Under the pieces are notes generated by a model. That model was not told where the DNA came from and did no database searches. It saw only the letters and a program-made list of their open reading frames with translations. A program made the translations under genes and the position numbers. Shown one piece after another: positions 19,512-30,195 of a stretch of DNA of 64,000 nt. The DNA comes from Lucinisca nassula (lineage: Eukaryota > Mollusca > Bivalvia > Lucinida > Lucinidae): NCBI GenBank assembly GCA_963580285.1, contig OY757010.1:74008858-74072857 (forward strand). Direction: 5' to 3'. Each line of letters starts with the position of its first letter. Position 1 is the stretch's first letter.

Positions 19512-19790
19512 TTTTGTTTGTTTGTTTGTTTTGAGGTTTAATGTCCCGGTCAACACTATGTAGATCATTTTAGAGATGTTGCTTACAATTAATTTTGTGG
19601 GACTTTTACCCGACATTCAGATGAAATGACTTCTCAAATCCTGACGTCCAATTAAACCAGTTTGCCTGGGCAGGCTTCGATCCTCTAAAGCGGTTTACCA
19701 GGTACTCATGTGCGGTCGGTTTCAGCTCTGCGTGGAAGCACCATGCAGCCCATTCTATTTCTCCAAGCCCCGATGGGCGGAGGCCCATAT
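19512..19790 (-). mobile_element. SINE-like retroposon (CCCCGCCCATCGGGGC head)
   Basis: On the minus strand it runs from GGGCCTCCGCCCATCGGGGC through TACCTGGTAAACCGCTTTAG and CATTTCATCTGAATGTCGGG to a tail of GTTT/AAAC repeats at the left (19512-19530). Near full length. Lies in DCXR intron 1, antisense to the gene. Confidence 0.8.
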
Positions 19791-19948
19791 GAGCTTTTGT
19801 ATGTGCCCGAATAATTAGGCATGGACCGAGGGCTTGCCTGACATCCGATTCCGATTGAGAGGTCATAATTCGGATGTAAGTAGAAAACACGTGATATAGT
19901 TGTTACAAAGTTGAGAAACTTGGTACCAAAATGTTGCTTGCGATTTAA

Positions 19949-20157
19949 CCCATTTCAGACTGGAAACCCCTAATCGGGTACCGTGGCAAACAGTGCAGGC
20001 CCAGATCAGACGCCGCAGAATCGCGGCGTCTGATCAGGGCCTACACTGTTTGCAAAAAGTTAAGCCATTTTCCAAATAAATTTTGTTGATACCCCAAAAT
20101 TTTGAAATGGGCTCCTGCTATATATAAGGAGGAAAATTCCATTTGATACAAAAAGGG
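19949..20157. mobile_element. piggyBac-type MITE with TTAA duplication
   Basis: TTAA at 19945-19948 and 20158-20161. Ends CCCATTTCAG and ACAAAAAGGG. The centre is the hairpin CAGTGCAGGCCCAGATCAGA with its near-inverse around GCCGCAGAATCGCGGC. Same family as 27781-28001 and 42097-42318. In DCXR intron 1. Confidence 0.88.
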
Positions 20158-20199
20158 TTAATTAAGAAAATGAGGTTTTTGTTTAAGATGTTTGAAGTT

Positions 20200-21180
20200 T
20201 AACCCCTGAACTACTGTTTCACTAGCTAACATCCTTAATGTAGAAAGCCGACGTTATCCGATATTCTTGCACACCAGACAAGGGCATCCGTGATTTTACC
20301 CTGGGATAGAAATTTATGTTCTGACCCTGGTGTTCCGACCCAAAATCGAATATAATCGCGTGTTTGATAATTGCACTAGTTGAATACGACCTCGTATGCG
20401 CCGTCGTTAAGGTTGACGTCACAGCACGTTACGTGACGTCACTAAACATTCCTGTAGTGACATCACAGTATGGTGGACGTCGGTAACCGAAGTGACTGCA
20501 GCATTAAAAATCTGCGCTAAGAAATGGAAGGTATGCAAGAAAAAGAATGGGTGTGAGGGGTTGAAAGAAAAATCCGTCCCTCAGAATCACTGTCCGGCAT
20601 CAGTCGGCAAGCCTCGTGATGCCGGACCTTGACCCTTGGTACGGATTTTTCCATCCACCCCTTACACCCCGTATAAGATTCTTATATTATTATATCTCGC
20701 GTGACTTTACCATGCAAAACTCCCGTAGGCCTGAGTGTGATAATTTTACCATCACACTGCAATCATTTCGACTATCACATGCACGGAATTGCGTGCGCGT
20801 ACGGTTCGGTTCTTCAGGAAAGCTGGAGAAAAAGATTCTAAACCAAAAACTGTAACAAAGTCGAGAAATTTTGATGTTTCTTTTGATTCACACCCACACA
20901 TTAGTGTTTTATTCATAAATATTCGTTATAGAGGTTTGAACTTCTGAATTTCTGTTTCACCACCTAACGTCGCTTATGTAGAAAGCCGACGTTATCCGAT
21001 AATTTTGAACGTCATAACGACAAAAGTCGCATATGCATGTGAGCTGTCCCCGTGTTTTTCATAAGAATTCCTTGCCTTAATTGTTACTTTTGTTCGGTAT
21101 AATAATTTAAATATTACATTCCTGAGAGGGTGATAGTGAAAAATGTCAACCCATCCTCAGGGTGACTATTTCACTTTAAC
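20200..21180. repeat. Intron 1 interval with short direct and inverted repeats
   Basis: TGTAGAAAGCCGACGTTATCC occurs at about 20236 and again at 20978. GGGGTTGAAAGAAAAATCCG (about 20557) faces CGGATTTTTCCATCCACCCC (about 20642). TATTACATTCCTGAGAGGGTG (about 21112) is repeated near 21297. These are remnants of unrecognised elements; no exon is evident. Confidence 0.5.
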
Positions 21181-21576
21181 CCCCTCAAGAATGTTATATT
21201 TGTATACTATCCTACATGAATGCCCATATGGCGCAGATTTCGTCACTAGCATGCATACACATGGGTGTCTCGATCTTGTTCGGTATAATGAAATAAATAT
21301 TACATACCTGAGAGGGTGATAGTGAAAAATGTCAACCTTCGGAATATGAATATCAACCGAGGCGCAGCAATATTTATGTAGTACATGCCTGTACGATATT
21401 AGTTGGGGTTTACAGGGGTGTTCATTATGATTATGCGGACTTGTTACATGTATTATGATTACGAGTAGACCCTCTACTGACACGGGAGAAAATAAAAAAA
21501 AGAAAACTTGTCTTTCTTGAAACTGAAAAAAAAAGATCCACTTAGAACTTATTTCTGGTATTGTGACTTTTCCTAG

Positions 21577-21674
21577 GTATTGGTCGAGCCATAGCCATTA
21601 AACTAACAGAATGCGGGGCTAAGGTCATTGCTATTAGTCGAACTCAGTCAAACTTGGACAGTCTCAAGCAACAG
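21577..21674 (+). CDS. L-xylulose reductase-like SDR, exon 2
   Basis: Acceptor TTTTCCTAG|GTATTGG, donor CAACAG|GTGATG. The 98 nt complete Gly18 with exon 1 and encode residues 19-50: the end of the glycine-rich loop (GIGR), the first helix and the second strand ending in ISRTQ, whose Arg39 is the usual NADP(H)-selecting residue in this enzyme group. Frame and length fit the family without gaps. Confidence 0.9.
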
Positions 21675-21844
21675 GTGATGTATTTGGTATTTGTTTTCTT
21701 ATCAAGTGGATGTAAAAAAGATAAAGAAGCTTTATTTAACGTCGCATATCCGAAACAAGTTATATAAGCTCTGTAGAGCTTTTAGTGCGACAAACAAAGT
21801 ATTTGATAACAAATACTTACCTGCCTCCATTTATCTTCCTAGGA

Positions 21845-21983
21845 CTACCCCTGATAATGCGAGCGTCAGCCAAGGGAGCTCCTAGTACCATTTTTCACGC
21901 CTTTGGTATGGCGCGGCCGGGAATCGAAACCGCGACCTCCCATTCCCGAAGCGGATGCTCTACCACTGAGCTATCGGGGCCGG
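21845..21983 (-). mobile_element. tRNA-derived SINE, head region
   Basis: The minus strand from 21983 reads CCGGCCCCGATAGCTCAGTG, GTAGAGCATCCGCTTC, then GGTTTCGATTCCCGGCCG: A and B boxes at tRNA spacing. The rest (CCAAAGGCGTG...GTACTAGGAGCT) matches the insertion at 25960-26117. In DCXR intron 2. Not a functional tRNA, because no complete cloverleaf is formed. Confidence 0.7.
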
Positions 21984-22104
21984 ATGTAGTGTGTACGTTC
22001 TCGTAAGAACCTCCTCGTTGTAGCGGTTAAGAACCGCCTCGTTGAGGCTGTTCTAACTAGTATCCACAATCTAGGTTTTAGGGCAAAGTAAGGAAAATAA
22101 AATA

Positions 22105-22306
22105 CAGTGAAATTCCGCATTTAATACCACCTAAAATTAAGACAAAATCTGCTTTTAAAAGCATAATAATTATTGCTAACGTCGCAGCTTTGTCTTTGGT
22201 ACACCCACTGTCCCCGGATAAGATACCTCCTTTGGGACTTTTCAAAAGTGGTCTTAAGACCACTTTCGAACAGTCCCAATTGTGGTCTTAATATAAAAGT
22301 TTACTG
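22105..22306. mobile_element. Tc1/mariner-type MITE (CAGTGAAATTCC ends)
   Basis: TA, then CAGTGAAATTCCGC at the left; AAAGTTTACTG then TA at the right. Contains the internal inverted phrase AAAAGTGGTCTTAAGACCAC. Same family as 6730-7122. Confidence 0.8.
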
Positions 22307-22564
22307 TATGTAGCCCTGTGATGTGTCCTAATACTGTGGTCTACAAGTGAATTCATTCATGGACACCAGCAGTTAAGGTGGTGCCTATTTTGGGGCATTT
22401 GTATACCGTTCGACCATTTTTGTATTTTCTTGACCTTTCTTGTTTTTTCTTAACAATTGTGACTTTTTTCATGAGCAGCGTTGATCGTCGTCTCCAGGGG
22501 AAAGAAAATAAAGAGATAGAAGAGATGGTAGAGGTGTTGAAAGAGAAGGGATAGGGGAGAAATT

Positions 22565-22700
22565 TTGTTTGTTTGGTTTGAGGTTTAACGTCCCCGCCAA
22601 CACTGTATAGGTCATTTTGGAGACGTTGCTTCCAATTTTGTGAAATTTTACCCGACACTAAGATGAAATGACATCTCAAAGCCTGTCACCCAATAAAACA
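22565..22700 (-). mobile_element. SINE-like retroposon, 3' fragment
   Basis: On the minus strand it ends in the family tail: CAACGTCTCCAAAATGACC, TGTTGGCGGGGACGTTAAAC, CTCAAACC. Only about 130 bp remain; a different repeat (reverse of the 22980-23210 family) adjoins at 22735-22865. Confidence 0.65.
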
Positions 22701-22979
22701 AATAGGGTGTATTAGCATGGGCGGTCCGACTCGCGACAGGGGAGAAAAAATGAAAGTGAAGAACATAAGACATAGCAGCTTTCCCCCTCTTCCCTTGCCT
22801 GTTGCAAGGCCAGCAAGCCTTGCCCAAACATAAGACAATAACAGTTGGACGCCCCACTGACGTAAGGTGCACGACACCTTCGCCTCACCCAACCACACTG
22901 ACATGAGCAACATCTCCGCCCAGTCTGATCAGCACCTTAGTGTTCGCTCGTTTCTTGGGGAGGGGTGGCTGGGTGAAGC

Positions 22980-23210
22980 AAATGTATCTTGCGTCACTGG
23001 CTTACAGTTGGACATGGCCTGCTGTCCTTGCAGCAGGTAAGGGTAGAGGATGGGGTATTATTTCTACACTTCCATTTATTTTCCTCTGTCTCCGCTGTTC
23101 CTCACTTTAATCTCCTCTACTGTATATTCTATCTCATTTCTCCCTTTCTCTGGAAGACAACACAAAATGACCTGCAAGAGTTGACGCGTCGTAAAACCCA
23201 ACACAATCGA
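22980..23210 (+). repeat. Dispersed repeat, GGCCTGCTGTCCTTGCAGCAG family
   Basis: CTTACAGTTGGACATGGCCT, TGCAGCAGGTAAGGGT, CTCATTTCTCCC and GACAACACAAAATGACC recur in the same order at 43965-44370 and 45160-45480, and partly inverted at 22735-22865. Length and C/T-rich body suggest a retroposon; the family is not recognised. Confidence 0.65.
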
Positions 23211-23251
23211 TCCTTAGTTTCTACATGTGGGCCCCGTCAAGCGATTTTGGT

Positions 23252-23330
23252 ACTTATCGCCGATGCGAGCAGCGAAGATTCAGGCGAGCCTGCGCATCCG
23301 CGCAGTCTCGCCAGAACCTTCGCTGCTCGC
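23252..23330. repeat. Hairpin related to the 16004-16247 MITE core
   Basis: GCGAGCAGCGAAGATTCAGG, then CGAGCCTGCGCATCCGCG and the inverse CCTTCGCTGCTCGC. The GCCTGCGCATCCGCGCAGTC core is shared with 16060-16090. A foldback fragment in intron 2. Confidence 0.7.
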
Positions 23331-23611
23331 TCATACAAGCATTGAATCAAGAGGAACCTTCAGACAAAAAGCCATATCCCTGGCCCTTCTGAATGGCTGG
23401 GCATGCGCAGTTAAAACTTGTCATGACGGAATGCTCGAAGACCCAAATTCGCTTGGCGGGGCTCAATTGTAAAGTTAACATTTAAAGTCTCTTGACAGTC
23501 TGTCATTCAAACGGCGATGACTCGTGATGACTCGTTTACCTCGGATAACTAAAACTCGCCCATGGTCTATAAAGACATTTTTTATTCTTATTTTATCTTG
23601 AAAAGGTGTTT

Positions 23612-23905
23612 CCAATCAATACGTTAACATGTGCGTGAAATGAACACCCCAGTCAACCTCACATTTATATCATATAGAGAAACTGGGGGTGAATGGGGTA
23701 TACATTATTTTTTCTTATCTCACCTCCAAAACCTAGGTTGTGGATACGCGTTAGAACCGCCTCAATGAGGCGGTCCTAACGAGCACCTACAACTTAGGTT
23801 TCGAGTCTAGATAAGAAAAATATCACAAATTTTCATCAGAAAAGTAACTATCTTGGAGAAAAAGACTGCATTTAGCCACACGGGTGTGTTATTGTAACGA
23901 GAGGT
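23612..23905. mobile_element. Hairpin MITE, GTACTCGTTAGAACCGCCTC family
   Basis: Palindrome at about 23733-23798 (GGTTGTGGATACGCGTTAGA with its inverse across GCCTCAATGAGGC). The left arm carries GAAATGAACACCCC and AACTGGGGGTGAATGG; the right arm AAATTTTCATCAGAAAAGTA. In intron 2. Confidence 0.7.
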
Positions 23906-23959
23906 GATTCTAATGAGAACACACGACATAAATACAGTGAATCTTCAATTAATCAGCCA

Positions 23960-24226
23960 CCCATCACGAAAACATGTCTTTATAATCTTGACCCCCTTGA
24001 ACCCCACTTTTATATTGTAAAAATGGGGTTTACAGATGTAAACCTTATTTTTCTTATTTCTGCTCTAAAATACAGATTGTGGGTATTCGTTAGAACCGCA
24101 ACAATCTATATTTTGAGCAGAAATAAGAGAAATATCGCAATTTTTCATCTCTAAATTTGGGTTTTGTTTCTTTCGGCGGTTAAGTTTACAATGTAATTTT
24201 ACAGGCGGGTATTCGTGATGGATGGC
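23960..24226. mobile_element. Foldback MITE (ATCACGAAAACA.. ends), palindrome partly lost
   Basis: Begins CCATCACGAAAACATGTCTT and ends TTTACAGGCGGGTATTCGTGATG. It carries the full-length arms of 43056-43338, but the right half of the central palindrome is missing. A (GGAT)n microsatellite follows to 24252. Confidence 0.7.
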
Positions 24227-24489
24227 TCGTGATGGATGGATGGATGGATGGATAATTGGAACTCGCTCTCTAATCAATTCTGCCCATAAATCTATATTTC
24301 AATATACAGTGAAACTTCAATTACTCAAACACGGTTGGCTCGTTTACCTTCTCTAATTCGATCGCTCACCTGAGCCCCTATAGAATTCATCCAGTTGCTC
24401 AAGATGTCCATATATTTGGATATTTTACGGAGGTTTCCTCGATTCTATCCTTAAAAAGGTGTGCTGTGTGTACTCATTAGAATCACCTA

Positions 24490-24778
24490 AACATTACGAT
24501 AACACACCCGTGCGACATAGTGCATTTTCTCACATCTCCAAAATGGCTACTTTTCTGATGAAAATCTGTAATATTTTTCTTATAAATACTGCAAACATAG
24601 GTTGTGGGTGCTCGTTAGAACCGCCTCGTTGAGGCGGTTCTAACGAGTACCCACAACCTATGTCTTGGAGCAGAAATAAGAAAAATAAAATATACTCCCT
24701 TAAACCCCAGTTTTCTCTATATAAAGTGGGGTGTAGAGGGGTGTTCATTTCACGGACTTGATCACGTGATGATGAGGC
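24490..24778. mobile_element. Hairpin MITE, GTACTCGTTAGAACCGCCTC family, complete
   Basis: A 62-bp palindrome at about 24599-24661: AGGTTGTGGGTGCTCGTTAG facing its inverse across AACCGCCTCGTTGAGGCGGTT with one mismatch. The arms match 8562-8850 and 16757-17030. In intron 2. Confidence 0.75.
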
Positions 24779-24832
24779 GATTTAATTACACACAACATAC
24801 TATCATTTTACCTTTATTTTATAGAAGAGCTT

Positions 24833-25115
24833 GTTTGATTTGAGGTTTAACGTCCCCGTCAACACAGTAAAGGTCGTTTTGGAGACGTTGCTTCCAATTT
24901 TGTGGGAGTTTTACCCGGCGTTGAATGAAATGACATCTCAAGTCCTGTCGCCAAATGAAACCAATAAGCATGGACGGTCCGACTCGCACCGCTTTGCCTG
25001 GGCAGGCTTAGATCCTCTAAACTGTTTACCAGTACTCGTGTGCGGGTCGGATTTAGCCCTGCGTGGAAGCATCGTGCAGCCCATATATTTCTTCGAGCCC
25101 CGATGGACGAGGGCC
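24833..25115 (-). mobile_element. SINE-like retroposon, near full length
   Basis: Minus strand: CGTCCATCGGGGCTCGAAG head, GCATGATGC-type box, GGTAAACAGTTTAGAGGATC, GCAAAGCGGTGCGAGTCGGA, then TTGACGGGGACGTTAAACCT and a CTCAAATCAAAC tail at the left. In intron 2. Confidence 0.8.
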
Positions 25116-25281
25116 AATAGAAAATCATTACGATAAACTTAATTATAAGTTGTTTGGTGATCCCTATTATGTCTTCCTGGCACTATGATTATCTTATTGT
25201 ATACTAGTGGACTCTTCCATTACTATATGTTGGACAAATCCATTTGTCATATAAGGGGTGGTAGGCCTATATATTTATTCA

Positions 25282-25463
25282 GAAGCCTCCGTGGTGTATT
25301 GGTTACGCTACTCGCCTAAACCAGGGATCGCAGGATCGATCCCGGCCTTCTCCAGACTTTCGGATGAGTCTTTAAACCGAGGTGCCGTCTCCGTATGACC
25401 TTAGCTATTGGTGGGACTTAAAACTCTAACACTCACTCACGTACTCACTCACTCACTCACTCA
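25282..25463 (+). mobile_element. tRNA-derived SINE (ACTCACTCAC tail)
   Basis: Head GAAGCCTCCGTGGTGTATTG with A box, B box GGATCGATCCCGG, body and an extended (ACTC)n tail to 25463. AGGCCTAT-ATTTATT on the left and AGGCCTATTTATTT on the right look like an imperfect target duplication. In intron 2. Confidence 0.82.
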
Positions 25464-25784
25464 GGCCTATTTATTTTTAACTCTGTTTTTGAGGGAAAAT
25501 TCTGTTAGCAAACAGTGCAGACCCTGATCAGACGCCGTGTTCTGCGGCGTCTGATCTGGGCCTGAACTGTCTGTCAAGGTACCCCTTCAGCGGTTTCCCG
25601 CATGTAATGGGTTAACCATCTTTAGCTCGAAATACCATTATCTCGAACAAATTTTCATGATCCTAAAGATATTCGAGCTATTGAAGTTCGACTGAAGAGA
25701 ATTTCATTTCCTTATTTTAACTTGAAAACGTATGTTACAAACGAGGCGATTCTAATGAGTACACACGACATACCTTTATTTTAT

Positions 25785-26220
25785 CATCACGAAAACACAC
25801 CTATATAATTTTGACCCCCAACAATTTTTCAGTCATATCACGACGGTGTCTGGTGGCGACAGGGAGCTCAATGCTGACTTTTATAGTGCTGCCTCACTGA
25901 AGTATCATGTCCCAGACACATTACATGATACCACACCAAGTCACATTATCCTGACACTGGGTCGACCAGTCCTAGCTCTACCCCGTAAATCTGAGTGCCA
26001 AGCGAGGAGCAGCTAGTACCATTTTTTACGACTTTGGTATGTCGCGGCCCGGGATCGAACCCATGGCCTCCCGTTCCCCGGAGCGGACACTCTACCAACT
26101 GAGCTATCGGGGCCGGTGTGGGTACTCGTTAGAACCGCATCGATGTAATATATAAGGGGTGTTTTTTTGGCAGTAAAGTTTAAAATGTATTTGTATAGGC
26201 GTGTTTTTCGTAATGGGATG
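25785..26220. mobile_element. Foldback MITE (ATTACGAAAACACGCC ends) split by a SINE
   Basis: Left end ATCACGAAAACACACCTATA, right end TATAGGCGTGTTTTTCGTAAT. The left arm stops at GACCCCCAAC; the right arm restarts at GTGTGGGTACTCGTTAGAAC. The sequence between includes the SINE at 25960-26117. Intron 2. Confidence 0.7.
25960..26117 (-). mobile_element. tRNA-derived SINE, head region
   Basis: Minus strand from 26117: CCGGCCCCGATAGCTCAGTT, GGTAGAGTGTCCGCTCC, GGGTTCGATCCCGG: A and B boxes at tRNA spacing. Same family as 21845-21983. The SINE probably continues left to about 25830. Confidence 0.72.
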
Positions 26221-26269
26221 ACACAGGTCTCATGAAATCACGACGCTTTTCGATTTGGCAGCAGCAGGG

Positions 26270-26340
26270 TATGCATGTGCGAATGCGCGCGTGTGCGATT
26301 GCGTGTATGCACGCGTGTGTGTTGGCGTGCGTGTGTATTC
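26270..26340. repeat. GT/GC-rich imperfect microsatellite
   Basis: An irregular run of TGTGCG and GTGTGT words (for example GCGCGCGTGTGCG). Confidence 0.7.
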
Positions 26341-26429
26341 TCAGTCACAGAACACTTTCACAGTGACACATAAAACGAGACCAGAAACAAAATAATCATT
26401 ATTCTAACACAGCGCGCCTATACAGGCAA

Positions 26430-26860
26430 TATGGGAAGATCTGTGTTTTATTGTGCAATAAATCAAGTTGCGGAAGAGCGTGCCGAGTTTCGTAATTAAA
26501 AACTACCAATTTATGACGGCACGCATAAATTCTTTGACGTTAGACGGTGTAACGTTTTCTCGCACTGAAAACGTTACAAAAGGGCATAAATACATGTGTA
26601 ACAGTCAATGATTTTGGCGGGATTTCTTTCACCAATGGCGAAAAGTTGTGAGAATTTGAAGGAAACAACAACATTATTGCTGATTTTCAGCGTTTTAGAA
26701 TCGAAATAGATAAACCTTAGCCAGTGATTTGTTGGGTAATAAATCACAGTTTGTCGGTCAGTTGTAAGTAGACAAATCTTTGATCTTCTTTACAACTGAC
26801 CTCCAAACTAAGATTTATTACTCAACAAATCACAGTTAGAGCTGATCTATTTCTTAAATA
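26430..26860. repeat. Dispersed repeat with foldback end (also at 2735-3112)
   Basis: Shares GTTAGACGGTGTAACGT and CTTTACAACTGACCTCCAAAC with 2735-3112. The right part is an inverted repeat: GAAATAGATAAACCTTAGC facing GAGCTGATCTATTTC, with AATAAATCACAGTTTGTCGG inside. Longer than the left copy. Intron 2. Confidence 0.6.
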
Positions 26861-27202
26861 GAGACAAAACTGACATGGCGTTCGTTTGTTTTTTTTCCGC
26901 TGGGATACGCGCGGAATCTCGTCTGGACCCTGCACCTTATGCATGCTTGCAATATTTGTCGAGAAGCCAAAGAGGATACATGCTTGCGTTGAACATGAAA
27001 TTTTCAATGGCTCATCAATATTTGTATTTTATTTAGCCTAAATTTTCTTGTGCTCAGATCAACAGAAAATAATATTTGCAATAGCATTTTAATATTTGTG
27101 AGCAGGACTTATTCCATTTTCAGTTGAGTTGACCAATGAAAACAATTTTACAATGTCGAGACATGGCATATAATGCGGCTAGACAGCGGATATAATGTAA
27201 AA

Positions 27203-27345
27203 GGCAAATGCTACTCGTCTTGTAAACCAGGGGTCGCAGGATCGATCCCGGCTTCTCCAAACTTTCAGATGAGTTTGTATACCGTGGTCCCGTCTCCGTA
27301 TGACCTTAGCTGTTGATCAGACGTAAAACTCAAACACTCACTCAC
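27203..27345 (+). mobile_element. tRNA-derived SINE, 40 bp before DCXR exon 3
   Basis: Starts within the A-box half (AATGCTACTCGTCTTGTAAA), carries B box GGATCGATCCCGG and ends CACTCACTCAC. TAATGTAAA at about 27195-27203 and 27345-27353 is a probable 9-bp target duplication. It ends only 40 bp upstream of exon 3, in the branch-point region. Confidence 0.8.
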
Positions 27346-27384
27346 TAATGTAAATGTCGCTGATAAGCTTTTTTATATTTATAG

Positions 27385-27539
27385 GTACCTGAAATAGAGA
27401 CCCATGCGTTAGACCTGTGTGACTGGAATAAAACGCGAGCGCTGATACAGAGTCTCGGCCATGTTGACTTATTAGTGAACAACGCTGGAGCCATAAAAGT
27501 GACGTCATTCCTTGACGTCACAAAGGAAGAGTTAGACTT
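27385..27539 (+). CDS. L-xylulose reductase-like SDR, exon 3
   Basis: Acceptor TATTTATAG|GTACCTG, donor GACTT|GTAAGTTG. Encodes residues 51-101 plus two bases. It contains the SDR structural motif VNNAGA (residues 81-86), which stabilises the central sheet, after VDLLVNN; DLCDW lies at the loop after the third strand, where the cofactor's adenine packs. Ends KEELD, then Leu102 shared with exon 4. Confidence 0.9.
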
Positions 27540-27780
27540 GTAAGTTGTTGTAATACCACAGTTCTGTTTCAGTAGCAATTATATTTTAAGACCACCTTTG
27601 GGGGTGTTCAAAAGTGGTCTTAAAGACCACTTTTGTGGTCTTAAAGACCACTTTTGAACAGTCCCAAAGATGGTCTCTGACCAGGGGATACTGGTTGAAG
27701 AAAATACAAAGAAAGAGTCACCAAAACCTTCTAAATAAGCTTTTAAATGCAGCATTAGTCATAATTCTATGTAGTCTTAA

Positions 27781-28001
27781 CCCTTTTTGTACCAAATGGA
27801 ATCTTCCTTCTTATATATGGCTGGAGTCCATTTCAAAATTTCGCGGTGTCAGGTTGTGTTTTCATCAAAATTTATTTAGAAAATGACTGAACTTTCCGCA
27901 AACAGTGGAGGCCCTGATCAGACGCCGCGTTCTGCGGCCTCTGATCTGGGCCTGTACTTTTTGCCAAGGTACCCCTATAGGGGTATCTGGTACTGAATGG
28001 G
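27781..28001. mobile_element. piggyBac-type MITE with TTAA duplication
   Basis: TTAA at 27777-27780 and 28002-28005; ends CCCTTTTTGTACC and GGTACTGAATGGG. It carries the hairpin CAGTGGAGGCCCTGATCAGA with its near-inverse. A fragment of the CAGTGAAATTCC MITE (27590-27690, AAGACCACTTTTGTGGTCTT) precedes it. Intron 3. Confidence 0.88.
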
Positions 28002-28531
28002 TTAATTACGGATGTTCACTGTGTTTGGCCAAACAGTATATATGTGGTTTCACTGTATCTCACAAAAAAGAGAAACTGTTTTGCGCCTCAATCTGTCGTC
28101 TTGACAGAATAACTGTTATGCTGAAATGAATAACAACCGGACAACCCTGGTCTTGTTTATTTTCTGGTTATCTAGGCAATACATAAACACACAGTCTTTC
28201 TTATGCATAGCAATTTTGAGGCTTATACTTCATACTCCGAGTCCTGAAATTCATCTAAAAGCGCTATCCATGCCTTCTGTGTTGTTTACTTACACAACTT
28301 ATCCAATTTTCGTCCAGAAATGAGCGAAATAAGCAGTCTTGCGGTATTTACTTACTTTACTTAGATTACTTATCAGTCATCATTGTCAGATAAGTAAAGT
28401 AAGCTGAGCTGAGGCTCACCTGGTGTCCTGAAGTCTTTGATTTCGCTGTTAATTGAATTCTACTCACTTTACTTACGTTACTGATCTTCACATTAACACT
28501 ATAAGTAAAATAAGCAAGTTTACAGTATTTC

Positions 28532-28670
28532 TTATACTTCATACTCCGTGTCCTGAAATCTTAGACCTTTAAATTTAGATAGAAACATTTGCAAGCATCA
28601 ATTTTTAGAGCAGTGATTTACATGCACAGTTGCCCAAGTGAGATTTCAGGACACGGAGTATGAAGTACCT
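28532..28670. mobile_element. Foldback MITE, ATACTTCATACTCCGTGTCC ends
   Basis: TTATACTTCATACTCCGTGT with CCTGAAATCT faces AGATTTCAGGACACGGAGTA and TGAAGTA. A further left end, TACTTCATACTCCGAGTCCT, lies at 28227, so a larger or tandem element is possible. Intron 3. Confidence 0.8.
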
Positions 28671-28778
28671 GCCAATTTTGACGTATTCACATGTAAATGA
28701 AGTTTACGACCAAACCACCTTGTCATTTCGATTTGAAAAAGTTGCCTCCTTGCCATCTTCCTAGACCGCCTTTGTACA

Positions 28779-29402
28779 AAAGCCTACTAGGGTCAAAATA
28801 AGATGAGAAAAAATTATTTTCTCGTACAAACGAGAAAAATTCGCGAACGAACGAGAAACTCTCTCGTACAAACGAGAAATATTCTCGTACAAACGAGAAA
28901 TTTTCGCGTACAAACGAGAAACTTTCTCGTTCACGAACGAGAAACTTTCGCGTAGGAACGAGAAATTTTCTCGTACAAACGAGAAAAAAATCTTGTACGA
29001 ACGAGCATATTTGGTCAAAGTAATGACTCAATTACTCTTAAGGCTTGTAAAGTCGATGATGGAAAACCATTATGTGGATAACTCATCATTATTATAATAA
29101 CAGTGTATGGGTCGATTGATTTGTCAGAAGTAGTTGCTGTCCACGTGACTATTACCGATCTGTAGAAAATGGTAATTTATAGAAAATAGCTGCGTTATTC
29201 TTATCGCTGTGATATCATTGTGTTGCGTACGAGGGTTATCTATAGAATCTGGGCTGGAATCATGTGTCAGGTTTGGCAAACAATGTAGACCCAAAATATG
29301 TGTCGCAGAACGCGATGTCTGATCAATGTCTATACTTTTTGCTTAAAGTACAGTAATTTAAGGGTTAAACGAAATGGGTCAGGATCATTTTTCCACACTA
29401 CC

Positions 29403-29436
<34 letters not shown>

Positions 29437-30195
29437 GACCCACCAGTGCTGTCAATGCTTTGGTTATAAAAAAAATAAGCTGCAGAGGATAAAACTGACC
29501 CTGCCGCTAGTGATATGAAACTTGAGCTATAGAATCTTCTACAGTTATTTCTTGTATGCTCGTACAAACAAAAATAAATAAATAAATAAATAACGTTGTA
29601 GATTCAGTATGAACAAATGCAATTTTCTATTTTAGATTTAACAAAGGGCTGGTACATATTCTGTCATCACATTTATTTGTAATGTATTTATTTATTATTA
29701 GAAATTTCTTGAAAAATATACACGCATACGCATGCTTTCATTACATCTACGGACCTTTAACCCTTTCAACCCTGTAGATCAGTACAGATACTTTTGCAAA
29801 CAGTGTAGATCCAGATAAGACGCTCATAATGAGCCGTCTTACCAGTATGAACACCATTTGCTATCCTGCTATTGGTCTCATCTAAACCTCCTATATACAA
29901 GTATGGACGATTCCAAACACAAAGATGGAAGAATCCACCGCAGAAACTCAGAGGTGAAAGAGTCAATTGACTTCTACCCGTCGTAAAACGCCACGTTAAT
30001 CAATACCCGTGTTATGGCAAGACAAAAGTCGTACGCACGAGAAAAAATCTCGTTCGAACGAGAAACTTTCTCGTACAAACGAAAAAAAAATCTCGTACGT
30101 ACGAGAAAAAAATCTCGTACGAACGAGAAACTTTCTCGTACAAACGAGAAAAAAATCTCGTACGAACGAGAATATTTCTCGTAGAACTTTTGTTG
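28779..30195 (+). repeat. Left arm of a large inverted repeat
   Basis: AAAGCCTACTAGGGTCAAAA at 28779 is the inverse of sequence ending at 41714. 29010-29355 (ACTTTACAAGCC..., GATAACCCTCGTACGCAAC and others) is inverted at 41041-41395. 29594-30028 is inverted at 33735-34090. The arm carries hairpin-unit arrays at both ends (28821-29005 and 30029-30186). A poly-A run lies at 29406-29434. The right arm is split by Naiad-like elements. Confidence 0.8.
28821..29005. repeat. Array of 9 short hairpin units, TTTCTCGT-N4-ACGAGAAA
   Basis: Nine units of about 20 bp, each an inverted repeat CTCGT/ACGAG around four or so bases (mostly ACAA). Some units read CGCGT, a shared variant also seen in the inverted partner array at 41401-41668. 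Confidence 0.9.

Noticed and set aside
21903..21983. Functional tRNA gene on the minus strand
   Set aside because: A and B boxes are present but no full cloverleaf, and the sequence continues into a repeat body; the same holds for 26040-26117, 46045-46115 and the ACTCACTCAC SINE heads.
28821..29005. CRISPR-like array
   Set aside because: The spacers are only about four bases and the repeats are self-complementary halves; the DNA is animal.
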